Below are positions 1 to 5,677 of a stretch of DNA of 64,000 nt, piece by piece. This DNA is from Centipeda infelix ATCC 43532 (lineage in GTDB: Bacteria; Bacillota; Negativicutes; Selenomonadales; Selenomonadaceae). A model generated the notes under the pieces. The model searched no databases, was not told where the DNA came from, and worked only from the letters and a program-made list of their open reading frames with translations. Each line of letters opens with the position of its first letter. Positions within the stretch are counted from its first letter, which is position 1. Position numbers and translations under genes: made by a program. The stretch lies in contig NZ_JH376797.1 of assembly GCF_000234095.1 (NCBI RefSeq), forward strand, positions 322,493 through 386,492. The letters run 5' to 3'.

Positions 1-26
1 ACTTTCACTTCAGTTTGATTTTTCAT
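1..26 (-). CDS. Start of a leftward gene cut by the window edge
   Basis: The minus strand reads ATG at 26-24 and then MKNQTEVK before the window ends. An AGGAGG-type ribosome site lies a few bases upstream of the ATG, and a good promoter precedes it. Only eight residues are visible, so no family can be named. Its position outside the repressor and protease genes is where a prophage carries its integrase or another lysogeny gene, but that is inference. Confidence 0.6.
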
Positions 27-46
27 AACACAACCTCCTTTCTTGT

Positions 47-75
47 ATTATATACGGAAATTCGTGAAATGTGAA
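47..75 (-). promoter_or_regulatory. Promoter for the leftward gene at the left edge
   Basis: On the minus strand, TTCACA (+ strand 70-75) and TATAAT (47-52) are separated by exactly 17 bases, and both lie just upstream of the ribosome site and start at 26. The spacer holds TTTCACGAATTTCCGTA, an imperfect dyad that could be an operator. Confidence 0.7.
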
Positions 76-123
76 CCTTATTTTATTGTCTGTGTACAAT
101 TGACTGCCTCTGAGCGGCCTTTT

Positions 124-525
124 TTATGTTCTCCATCCCTCCGAGAGGAACTGGCTCACATAATATTCGTCCAGATTGTAGCGGTAGGCCATCAGATATG
201 TTGCAAACTCATCTGCCTCTCGCTCAATACGCGTATTGGAGTATGAGACGTTTCGCATCGAGAAGGCGGTATATCTTCCATGGCATACGATGTGCCCGAG
301 CTCGTGACAAAGGACAGCCGCTTGCTGCCATTCAGGGAGATTCTTGTTGATTGCGATTGTCCTGCGCCGCAGTGTTCGTTTCCAGAAGCCGTTGACCGTT
401 GACGGGAGGTCGAGGAAATAGACGCTGCAGTTCAGTTCCTTTGCAATTCGGTACGGGTCTGATGTATCGTGTCGAGCTACTAGATTTCTGACGCGTAAAG
501 GGATATTCAGAGACACTGACAGCAC
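124..525 (-). CDS. ImmA/IrrE-family metallopeptidase
   Basis: A 133-residue protein with the zinc-protease motif HELGH at residues 74-78 and a downstream READEFA helix that would supply the third zinc ligand. This is the layout of the ImmA/IrrE (DUF955) family. Members such as ImmA of ICEBs1 cleave the neighbouring XRE repressor after DNA damage and so induce the element. Here the gene lies immediately downstream of the repressor, on the same strand with a 23-base gap, so the two are probably co-transcribed. The inference is that this protease inactivates the repressor at 549-983. The family assignment is firm; the substrate is deduced from context. Confidence 0.88.
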   Translation of the reverse strand: MLSVSLNIPLRVRNLVARHDTSDPYRIAKELNCSVYFLDLPSTVNGFWKRTLRRRTIAINKNLPEWQQAAVLCHELGHIVCHGRYTAFSMRNVSYSNTRIEREADEFATYLMAYRYNLDEYYVSQFLSEGWRT

Positions 526-548
526 CTCCCTACATTTCTCTCTTTCCC

Positions 549-983
549 TTATTTCTTGCGTTTGTTTTTCTCTTTGACATCCCAGAAGATGAGTTCGAGT
601 GCCTTTTTTACCTTTTCTTTGTCCTCTCCGTTGAGGACAACACCGTTGTATGTGAGGTTATCGTCATCGAGAACCGCCTCAAGCTGGCGGCGCGTACGTG
701 CGTCGATCTTTTTCCCCGTGGGGGACACGTCGGGCAGATCGTCGGATGCGGGGGCGGAGGATTGCACAGGAGATCGTGGATCGTCATTAACTCCCATTAA
801 GTAGCTTGGGGATACATTCAGTGCCTGCGCTATCTTAAATATATTCCGCTGTTTTGGTTCATAGTTACCCGATAAATATTCACTGATTGAAGCCTTGCTT
901 ATGCCCGTCCGCTCATGAAGCTCGACTGCTTTCATGTTTGCAGAATCCATTGACGCGCGTAGACGTTCTGAAAACGTACCCAT
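549..983 (-). CDS. XRE-family phage repressor (CI-like)
   Basis: A 144-residue protein starting MGTFSERL. The N-terminal ~65 residues form an XRE helix-turn-helix (recognition helix near SKASISEYLSG), and an Ala/Ser/Pro-rich linker leads to a charged C-terminal tail ending in KEKNKRKK. The C-terminus lacks a recognisable LexA-like Ser/Lys peptidase. That fits induction by the separate ImmA-like protease next door rather than by self-cleavage. I chose the ATG at 983 because AAGGAGG precedes it; the longer reading frame upstream includes the promoter. It faces away from the Cro-like gene at 1157. Confidence 0.88.
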   Translation of the reverse strand: MGTFSERLRASMDSANMKAVELHERTGISKASISEYLSGNYEPKQRNIFKIAQALNVSPSYLMGVNDDPRSPVQSSAPASDDLPDVSPTGKKIDARTRRQLEAVLDDDNLTYNGVVLNGEDKEKVKKALELIFWDVKEKNKRKK

Positions 984-1004
984 ATGGACAACCTCCTTGA
1001 TGTG

Positions 1005-1033
1005 ATTATATAGCAGAAATTCGGAAAACACAA
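1005..1033 (-). promoter_or_regulatory. Repressor promoter
   Basis: Minus-strand TATAAT (+ 1005-1010) with TTGTGT (1028-1033) 17 bases upstream, ahead of the repressor start at 983. The operator copy at 1020-1033 covers the -35 box and part of the spacer, so the repressor probably controls its own synthesis. Confidence 0.65.
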
Positions 1034-1134
1034 CTAAAAATACCGTTTTTAAGAAAAAAGTTCGGAAAACTTGAAAAAAGATATTGCAATAATTTCGTGA
1101 AGGTGGTATTCTATCTTTAGTTAAGAAAACCGAA
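1020..1134. promoter_or_regulatory. Lysogeny-switch operators, three copies
   Basis: Three related 14-base elements share an AAAA core flanked by half sites: TTCGGAAAACACAA (1020-1033), TTCGGAAAACTTGA (1061-1074) and TTAAGAAAACCGAA (1121-1134). A fourth copy at 1368-1381 is a perfect dyad, which fixes the consensus as TTCGG-AAAA-CCGAA. The copies lie between and across the two divergent promoters of the repressor and the Cro-like gene. That is the expected arrangement for repressor and Cro binding sites. Confidence 0.7.
1084..1112 (+). promoter_or_regulatory. Rightward early promoter candidate
   Basis: TTGCAA (1084-1089) and TATTCT (1107-1112) with a 17-base spacer lie upstream of the DUF739 gene. 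The pair sits between the operator copies at 1061 and 1121, so a bound repressor would block it. Confidence 0.5.
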
Positions 1135-1156
1135 TAATGGAGGCGAGGTGAAATTG

Positions 1157-1384
1157 GTGAGTTTTTCTTACGATAAGCTGCGGGGGAAAATCAGGGAGGT
1201 ATTTGGCACTCAAGACCGATTTGCTGAGGCACTTGGTATGTCAAAGTCTACGCTGAGCCAGAAGCTCAATAACAGCTCGGAGTTCACGCAACAGGAAATG
1301 ATGGACTCGATGAGGCTGTTGAAACAAAGCCTTACGCAACTCGATGAATATTTTTTTACCCCAGAGGTTCGGAAAACCGAATAA
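1157..1384 (+). CDS. DUF739-family Cro-like DNA-binding protein
   Basis: About 75 residues with FSYDKLRGKI, FGTQDRFAEALGMSKSTLSQ and a FTQQEM segment, which is the pattern of DUF739 phage proteins. They have a short helix-turn-helix and occupy the cro position. It is transcribed away from the repressor. Two GTG codons compete as start: 1148 and 1157. GAGGTGA at 1145-1151 places 1157 at a better spacing, so I chose it. The last operator-like dyad (1368-1381) overlaps the stop codon, so binding there could affect read-through into the genes that follow. The role as a Cro-type antirepressor of lysogeny is inferred from family and position. Confidence 0.8.
   Translation: MSFSYDKLRGKIREVFGTQDRFAEALGMSKSTLSQKLNNSSEFTQQEMMDSMRLLKQSLTQLDEYFFTPEVRKTE
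1368..1381. promoter_or_regulatory. Fourth, perfectly symmetric operator
   Basis: TTCGG-AAAA-CCGAA, a perfect dyad at the 3' end of the Cro-like gene, whose last two codons and stop it spans. It is the best-preserved copy of the element found at 1020, 1061 and 1121. Confidence 0.7.
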
Positions 1385-1410
1385 CAGTAACCGCGAGAGG
1401 AGGTGAGTGG

Positions 1411-1569
1411 ATGGAGGTCATCATCAAAGGCGAGGCAAAAGAAATCGCCGCCCTGCTACTGGAGATAGAGGGGCGGCGAACGTTGACCAAAGAGGAGGAC
1501 GTTGATGTTGTGGTTCAGTCTTTCGTGAGTGCTTTGCAGAGCACGCGGAACATGAACTCTCTGTTGTAA
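1411..1569 (+). CDS. Small phage protein, unknown
   Basis: A 52-residue protein beginning MEVIIKGEAKEIAALLLEIE. GAGAGGAGGTGAGTGG directly precedes the ATG, the same leader that precedes the genes at 1841 and 2291. It is mostly charged and helical, with no cysteine motif or membrane segment. Short proteins with an MEV-I-KGEAKEIAALLL start occur in early arms of Firmicute phages, but I know no function. Its 3' end overlaps the 3' end of the leftward gene 1515-1736 by 55 bases, so the two transcripts are complementary there. Confidence 0.6.
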   Translation: MEVIIKGEAKEIAALLLEIEGRRTLTKEEDVDVVVQSFVSALQSTRNMNSLL

Positions 1570-1736
1570 TCCATTGTGGCACGGATCGCGAGAGCTACGA
1601 GTTTTTCGGCATCAGTACCTTCCGGAAGTTTTGCTGTTACTTCGTCGAGCGAGACTTTTAATCTGCTTTCGAGGTCATCTTGAAGCATTTCGGACGGAAC
1701 GGATTCGAAAATGCTAACCAGTTCTTCTTTCGTCAT
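1515..1736 (-). CDS. Small leftward accessory protein, unknown
   Basis: A 73-residue acidic protein beginning MTKEELVSIFESVPSEM, predicted all-helical, with no recognised domain. AGGAGGTGGTTTAG precedes the ATG, and a TTGTTG/TATAAT promoter lies upstream at 1761-1789. It runs against the rightward early genes and overlaps the end of the 1411-1569 gene. Having its own promoter, it could be expressed in the lysogen when the early operon is off. Confidence 0.65.
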   Translation of the reverse strand: MTKEELVSIFESVPSEMLQDDLESRLKVSLDEVTAKLPEGTDAEKLVALAIRATMDYNREFMFRVLCKALTKD

Positions 1737-1760
1737 CTAAACCACCTCCTTTCCGCGCTG

Positions 1761-1789
1761 ATTATAGCACGGCGGGGAGGGAGCAACAA
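1761..1789 (-). promoter_or_regulatory. Promoter for the leftward gene 1515-1736
   Basis: Minus-strand TATAAT (+ 1761-1766) and TTGTTG (1784-1789), spacer 17. The surrounding 1741-1796 segment is closely similar to 2221-2277. Confidence 0.6.
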
Positions 1790-1840
1790 CCCCGAGCGTG
1801 GAGACAGACGGAATCCGCGCAACAGAGAGGAGGTGAGGGG

Positions 1841-2044
1841 ATGACAAAAGAGGATATGGATTTGGCGGTCAAGGAGATTCACGAATATCTCCTTGATAAG
1901 GGGGCTTTGTATTGGCAAGCGAAATGGGTTTTGCGGATACTGAATCAAGAGTATGAGAAAAAAGGCTGCCAACTTCTTGACCTAATGGAGATTAAGGAGT
2001 TGGCAGAGGTAAAAAAAGAGCGTGGGAAAGAGCGACTATTTTAG
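1841..2044 (+). CDS. Small early phage protein, unknown
   Basis: A 67-residue Lys/Glu-rich protein, MTKEDMDLAVKEIHEYLLDK onward, with a GALYWQAKWVLRIL segment in the middle. AGAGAGGAGGTGAGGGG precedes the ATG. No family is recognised. It lies in the accessory arm between two leftward small genes, and its stop overlaps the stop of the gene at 2041-2217 by four bases. Confidence 0.65.
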   Translation: MTKEDMDLAVKEIHEYLLDKGALYWQAKWVLRILNQEYEKKGCQLLDLMEIKELAEVKKERGKERLF

Positions 2045-2217
2045 TCGCGCGGAAGAACATCATCGGCAGCGTCGAACAGGTCTGTCATGATGTTGTGGAG
2101 ATTGTGAATCATATCGGGATAGGACATTGCAGACAGGTCATGTTTAGCGGCAAGAACCTCTACTGCAAGCGTCGGAATCATATCCTTCACAGTCTCGATC
2201 GTTTGATTTGTAGCCAT
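2041..2217 (-). CDS. Small leftward accessory protein, unknown
   Basis: A 58-residue protein beginning MATNQTIETVKDMIPTLAVE and ending DDVLPRD. It is acidic and helical, with no cysteine and no recognised domain. AAAGGAGGTGCTAAT precedes the ATG, and a TATACT promoter follows the same design as that of the gene at 1515-1736. The sequence itself is not related to that neighbour, although their promoter regions are. Confidence 0.65.
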   Translation of the reverse strand: MATNQTIETVKDMIPTLAVEVLAAKHDLSAMSYPDMIHNLHNIMTDLFDAADDVLPRD

Positions 2218-2240
2218 ATTAGCACCTCCTTTCCGTGTTC

Positions 2241-2270
2241 AGTATACCACGGTGGGGAGGAGCACAACAA
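2241..2270 (-). promoter_or_regulatory. Promoter for the leftward gene 2041-2217
   Basis: Minus-strand TATACT (+ 2241-2246), with TTGTTG (2265-2270) at 18 bases. It lies in the copy of the duplicated divergent segment at 2221-2277. Confidence 0.5.
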
Positions 2271-2290
2271 CCGCGAGAGGAGGTGAGGGG

Positions 2291-2509
2291 ATGGCAAAAG
2301 AAAAGCCCCTGCACGAGCAGGGGACTATGGGTGATCGCCAACCAATCTATCTGGCAGTCAATATTCAATTCCCTGAGCAGGTGAGCTTTTATCGGGATGT
2401 TCGTGCATTGTTCCTGGGTTTTGTCATGATGCTTGGCGAGATGCTAAAAACAATCCGGTTATCCTACTATCCATATTTGGAGAAACTTCGTATTCGACGA
2501 AAGCGGTGA
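2291..2509 (+). CDS. Small phage protein with a hydrophobic stretch
   Basis: A 72-residue protein starting MAKEKPLHEQGTMGDRQPIY at 2291, where GAGAGGAGGTGAGGGG gives the ribosome site; the open frame extends further upstream without a better start. Residues near VRALFLGFVMMLGEMLKTI are hydrophobic enough for an amphipathic or single membrane helix, and the C-terminus is basic (LRIRRKR). Function unknown. Confidence 0.6.
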   Translation: MAKEKPLHEQGTMGDRQPIYLAVNIQFPEQVSFYRDVRALFLGFVMMLGEMLKTIRLSYYPYLEKLRIRRKR

Positions 2510-2547
2510 CGCTGATAGGAAACAGAGATCTCGAAAGGAGAAAACCA

Positions 2548-3111
2548 ATGAGCAACAACCAGAAACACCCGCGTTGCCATGCCCGCACCGTCGCTGAGAT
2601 CGTGCAGGACATCCGCATCACCGCAGCCGCACTCCGTGAAATCTTTGGCATCGAGCGTCATGTCGCAATCAACAAGGCGGTCTGCCTCGCAGAGGAGGCC
2701 TACGGACTTGAGATGTCTGCGATCAAGCCGGTTGTCTATGGACCCGTGAAAGGAGTCAAGCACATGGAAAAGTCACGTTTTGAGGTCTACCTGCATAGTG
2801 TCCTAACAGAGGCTCAGATCGGGCTCCTGAAGGAATCTCTGCTTGCAGGTCGGCGGATTTACTTCTACGGCGCGGAGGGGACAGGGAAGTCGATGCTGTG
2901 CAGCATTCTCCGTCATAACGGGTTCGATGGAGTATTTGAGCCGGGTTCAGTCGTGATAGGCGGATCTGATGATCCAATCGGTCCATTTACTCTCCCGAAG
3001 AATCCGCGCGGAGTTGTCCTTCTGGAACTCTACGGATTGAAAAAGCACCTCGATCTGACCGAGGTGCTTGGATTCAGCCGCAGCGATATTGTTGCATGGC
3101 TCACGGCTTGA
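2548..3111 (+). CDS. Small P-loop protein with two possible starts
   Basis: A 187-residue protein from the ATG at 2548, preceded by CGAAAGGAGAAAACCA. A Walker A motif GAEGTGKS lies at residues 108-115 after a short hydrophobic strand (RRIYFY). A later segment, RGVVLLELYG, could be a Walker B-like strand. The protein is shorter than a normal AAA+ domain. An internal ATG at 2764 has its own AAAGGAGT site and would give only the P-loop half, so the first ~70 residues may be a separately evolved domain or the gene may make two products. The substrate is unknown, and no family is recognised beyond the P-loop. Confidence 0.65.
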   Translation: MSNNQKHPRCHARTVAEIVQDIRITAAALREIFGIERHVAINKAVCLAEEAYGLEMSAIKPVVYGPVKGVKHMEKSRFEVYLHSVLTEAQIGLLKESLLAGRRIYFYGAEGTGKSMLCSILRHNGFDGVFEPGSVVIGGSDDPIGPFTLPKNPRGVVLLELYGLKKHLDLTEVLGFSRSDIVAWLTA

Positions 3112-3385
3112 GTACGTTCGGGACGCGTGCATTGAAGTACCAGTTTGGCTCTGATTCATCGGTGCGCTTCCTTTTGAAACCAGCGGCAACCATCGCCTCA
3201 GAGAAACATTCACTGGTGACGTGCTGATCTGGGAATCCTTGAGTACTCACGAAATGCTGTTTCAGTCCGTACGCCGAGTGCCGGCGGTTATACCCGGACT
3301 GCACTTTGAAGTTAAGGGCAATGTAGTCAAGAAGTGCGTCCTGCATATCGGTTGACAGATCAGCAAAATGGTCAACATTTGGCAT
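3101..3385 (-). CDS. Leftward conserved phage protein, unknown
   Basis: A 94-residue protein containing LSTDMQDALLDYIALNF, a RRHSAYGLKQHF segment and a C-terminal SEPNWYFNA. I recognise this layout from hypothetical proteins scattered through Firmicute prophages, which usually end in a similar NW-F motif; no role is known. GAAGGGAGATGACGAT precedes the ATG, and a TATACT box lies upstream. It is convergent with the P-loop gene and overlaps its end by 11 bases. Confidence 0.7.
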   Translation of the reverse strand: MPNVDHFADLSTDMQDALLDYIALNFKVQSGYNRRHSAYGLKQHFVSTQGFPDQHVTSECFSEAMVAAGFKRKRTDESEPNWYFNARVPNVLKP

Positions 3386-3408
3386 ATCGTCATCTCCCTT
3401 CTGTGCTC

Positions 3409-3437
3409 AGTATAGCATATCAGTGGGAGGAGAAGAA
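3409..3437 (-). promoter_or_regulatory. Possible promoter for the leftward gene 3101-3385
   Basis: Minus-strand TATACT (+ 3409-3414) with a weak TTCTTC (3432-3437) 17 bases upstream. The local sequence resembles the divergent segments at 1741 and 2221. Confidence 0.4.
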
Positions 3438-3440
3438 AAG

Positions 3441-3704
3441 GTGATTCGTGTGATTGACAATAAATTTTCTGCGATTCTTGGCAGCAGGCTCATCAAGATC
3501 AGCCAAGTGGCACGGGACACAGGAATCTCACGCACGACACTCACGAACATCTACTACAAGCGCAGCACGTACATCACGTTCACCGTACTGAACAAGCTGT
3601 GCAGCTACCTTGAGTGCGGCGTGGATGACCTGTTTCTGTATGTCGCTGACAGCGATGCATACCGAAAGGAGGGATGCTGCATCAGTAAATCATCAGACGG
3701 TTGA
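3441..3704 (+). CDS. XRE-family helix-turn-helix protein (YozG-like)
   Basis: About 87 residues: VIRVIDNKFSAILGSRLIKI, then QVARDTGISRTTLTNIYYKR as helix-turn-helix and FTVLNKLCSYLECGVDDLFLYV. This is the compact Cro/C1-type repressor found in many phages and mobile elements. GGGAGGAGAAGAAAAG upstream supports GTG at 3441; another GTG at 3450 is possible. It is a second DNA-binding regulator in addition to the CI and Cro-like pair, and may control the replication operon that follows. Confidence 0.75.
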   Translation: MIRVIDNKFSAILGSRLIKISQVARDTGISRTTLTNIYYKRSTYITFTVLNKLCSYLECGVDDLFLYVADSDAYRKEGCCISKSSDG

Positions 3705-3730
3705 GTATGATGTGAGGCTAAGGAGGTGCA

Positions 3731-4042
3731 ATGATGGACAGTGCAGCAATGGAGTCCATCATCGCCAGTGCGATCGAGCGCGCAAGCAGATCGGTCGCTG
3801 TTGTGAGGGAGCGTCAAACACCAGACGAGCTCCTCACGGTCGTAGAGGTCGCCGAGGTACTCGGTGTTGGAAAGAACTACGCGAACATGCTGGTACAGTC
3901 TGGTATTATCCGGGGCATCAAGCTGAACGGCATGAAGGTACGCCGGCGTGAGCTTGAGCGCTGGATGGCTGCAATGGACGGGATGGACTTGGAGGATCCT
4001 CGGAATCCCGTCCCGATCGGGAGAAGGGAGGCGGTCGCATGA
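3731..4042 (+). CDS. Excisionase-family helix-turn-helix protein
   Basis: A 103-residue protein. Residues ~32-80 form a winged-helix excisionase/MerR-like domain (LLTVVEVAEVLGVGKNYANM, then a basic KVRRRELERWMA helix). CTAAGGAGGTGCA precedes the ATG at 3731; a second ATG follows immediately. Such proteins act as excisionases or transcription regulators. Since the integrase is not in view, which of the two applies is open. It overlaps the LysM gene by four bases. Confidence 0.72.
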   Translation: MMDSAAMESIIASAIERASRSVAVVRERQTPDELLTVVEVAEVLGVGKNYANMLVQSGIIRGIKLNGMKVRRRELERWMAAMDGMDLEDPRNPVPIGRREAVA

Positions 4043-4350
4043 CCGCGCAAAAAGTTATCGTTGGGTGCTGCATCGCAGGGGCGGCGATCCTCTGCTCTGG
4101 CGCGGTCAATCCATGGGAGGACGGCAAGAACGCCGTCCTCGTTGAGGAGGTCTACACGGTCAAGAGCGGCGATACGCTCTGGAATATCGCCGAGGAGTAT
4201 CTCCAGAAGAACACCGGTACTCGGAGGTATATCTTAGAGTACAAGAGCGGTATCGAACAAAACAATCCGTGGCTGCTTGAGCGGCACGGGATGATCTATC
4301 CCGGGGACAAACTGACGCTGACCTACTGGGTGAAAGGAGATACGCAATGA
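4039..4350 (+). CDS. LysM-domain protein with N-terminal hydrophobic helix
   Basis: A 103-residue protein. Residues ~5-22 (KVIVGCCIAGAAILCSGAV) resemble a signal or anchor segment. Residues ~38-98 hold one LysM fold with YTVKSGDTLWNIAEEYL and the closing PGDKLTLTYWV. LysM binds N-acetylglucosamine in peptidoglycan. Its place among early genes rather than lysis genes suggests a lysogen-expressed or early envelope role, but that is not proved. It overlaps both neighbours by four bases, so translation is coupled. Confidence 0.8.
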   Translation: MTAQKVIVGCCIAGAAILCSGAVNPWEDGKNAVLVEEVYTVKSGDTLWNIAEEYLQKNTGTRRYILEYKSGIEQNNPWLLERHGMIYPGDKLTLTYWVKGDTQ

Positions 4351-4535
4351 GAAGTGAGTGGAAAATCTCAAGTATGTACCTCGGCGGCAAGAAGGTGTAT
4401 CAGGTCTACCGTATCAAGGATATGCGTGTTGTTGATCACAGCGGCAACCGCGAATACGCAGGTGGTCTGCTGCACGATGAGCGTGAGGCGATGGCACACG
4501 CAGAGAAGCTGAACAAGGAGGCGCACGATGTCTAA
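4347..4535 (+). CDS. Small phage protein, paralogue of the next gene
   Basis: A 62-residue protein with KKVYQVYRIKDMRVVDHSGN, then REYAGGLLHDEREAMAHAEKLN. The following gene shows the same plan (YRVVRLID, then KEYAGSYIKKSEANAEAKRLN). The conserved EYAG followed by a helix with A-AE-LN points to gene duplication. No function is known. Confidence 0.7.
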   Translation: MRSEWKISSMYLGGKKVYQVYRIKDMRVVDHSGNREYAGGLLHDEREAMAHAEKLNKEAHDV

Positions 4536-4719
4536 GTGGTATGTGGAATATTACTTTCACCACGGGGGAAGCGGCTCAACGCGTCGGTATCGAGTTGTCC
4601 GACTGATCGACCCCGCTAAACCGGATAGCTATGAAAACAAAGAATACGCAGGTAGCTACATCAAAAAGAGTGAGGCGAATGCAGAAGCAAAGCGCTTGAA
4701 CAGCGAAGGAACGCCATGA
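4528..4719 (+). CDS. Small phage protein, paralogue of the previous gene
   Basis: A 63-residue protein, MSKWYVEYYFHHGGSGSTRR onward, sharing the EYAG plus terminal helix plan with the gene at 4347. It overlaps that gene by eight bases and the next start by four bases. Both look like one-domain alpha/beta proteins. No function is known. Confidence 0.7.
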   Translation: MSKWYVEYYFHHGGSGSTRRYRVVRLIDPAKPDSYENKEYAGSYIKKSEANAEAKRLNSEGTP

Positions 4720-4946
4720 ACCGCCGAGGACGCGGGTGTCTCACCTGCACGGCAGCAGTATGCGACGGGTGTCCGGGTGTTCCGCGTACACGGGAGGAGA
4801 CGGCAATGCGCCGCAGCGCAGAGCTGCCGCGCCGAAATGTACACACAAAAAAGGCGCCCAGACCGGTAGCCGCCAGTCTGAGCACCATAGGAAAAAAGAT
4901 ATTCTGTGCTTATTGTAGCACGCCAACAGGAGGTAATGCAATGTGA
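4716..4946 (+). CDS. Small cysteine-containing basic protein, weak call
   Basis: The open frame from ATG 4716 overlaps the preceding stop and encodes 76 residues, with cysteines near the start (CLTCTAAVCDGC) and one CAYC near the end. A second in-frame ATG at 4806 has a better ribosome site (GGGAGGAGACGGCA) and would give 46 basic residues. Which start is used, and whether the frame is a gene at all, is uncertain. It fills an otherwise empty 220-base gap, and its stop overlaps the next gene's start. Confidence 0.45.
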   Translation: MNRRGRGCLTCTAAVCDGCPGVPRTREETAMRRSAELPRRNVHTKKAPRPVAASLSTIGKKIFCAYCSTPTGGNAM

Positions 4947-5167
4947 AGATCAAACAGATTCTGCGTCAGTATCGTCGGGATTTTTGGGCAATTTTTCGCT
5001 GTGAGGCCTGCGGGCACGAATGTGAGGAGCGGGGCTATGACGATGCCAATTTCCACGTGAATGTTATTCCCGATATGAAGTGCCCACAGTGCGGAAAGAC
5101 GGAGCGGGAGATCGATCCAAACTACCGTCCGCTCAGCACGAAGTATCCCGAGGGAATGCTGTTGTGA
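4943..5167 (+). CDS. Small zinc-ribbon protein
   Basis: A 74-residue protein starting at GTG 4943 behind AGGAGGTAATGCAAT. Two CxxC knuckles (FRCEACGHE and KCPQCGK, about 25 residues apart) form a zinc ribbon. A Tyr/Arg-rich N-terminus could contact nucleic acid. Similar free zinc-ribbon proteins occur in phage early regions, but no partner is known. Confidence 0.65.
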   Translation: MKIKQILRQYRRDFWAIFRCEACGHECEERGYDDANFHVNVIPDMKCPQCGKTEREIDPNYRPLSTKYPEGMLL

Positions 5168-5182
5168 GATAGGAGATACAAC

Positions 5183-5677
5183 ATGACAATCAACATTAAC
5201 ATCACTGGTATGGATCTCGCGGCAGCAGGTAAGGAGGGCATAACCGCCCTCGTGAATGCCTGCACGGCATTCGCCGGCGCATCGCTCGGCACGGAGATCG
5301 AGATGTCGGACAAGCCGCACAAGATGACGTCGGGCGACGGCATCGTCGTGCCGGAGAAGGTGTATGCGGACGAGCCGATTCCGGCAAAGGCAGAACAGGC
5401 GGCACCTGCACCGATTGCTCCGCCGGCTGCCTCGGAGACCATGGTACCTGCTATGCCTGTCACCCCCACGACACCTGCACCGATTCCGACAGCCGCCGCG
5501 CCGACGTATACAGTTGAGGAGCTACAGACGGCATGTGCGCCGCTGATGGACGCGAACCGCATGGCAGATCTGCAGCAGGTTCTCACGAAGTTCGGCGCGA
5601 CATCGCTGCCGGATGTTCCAAAAGAGCAGTACGGTGCACTCGCCGCCGATCTGCGTGCATTGGGGGCGCGTCTTTGA
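5183..5677 (+). CDS. Phage early protein with Pro/Ala linker, unknown
   Basis: A 164-residue protein with an N-terminal domain (MTININITGMDLAAAGKEGI), a long Pro/Ala/Thr-rich linker at ~75-115, and a C-terminal helical domain containing LQTACAPLMDANRMADLQQV and ending LRALGARL. The same C-terminal pattern occurs in hypothetical proteins placed before DUF2800 in Firmicute phages. The linker suggests two tethered domains, one perhaps binding a partner in the recombination module downstream. The stop overlaps the next start. Confidence 0.65.
   Translation: MTININITGMDLAAAGKEGITALVNACTAFAGASLGTEIEMSDKPHKMTSGDGIVVPEKVYADEPIPAKAEQAAPAPIAPPAASETMVPAMPVTPTTPAPIPTAAAPTYTVEELQTACAPLMDANRMADLQQVLTKFGATSLPDVPKEQYGALAADLRALGARL

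Noticed and set aside
3610-3951. 113-residue rightward frame overlapping two helix-turn-helix genes
   Set aside because: Overlaps two well-supported genes in another frame and shows basic shadow composition.
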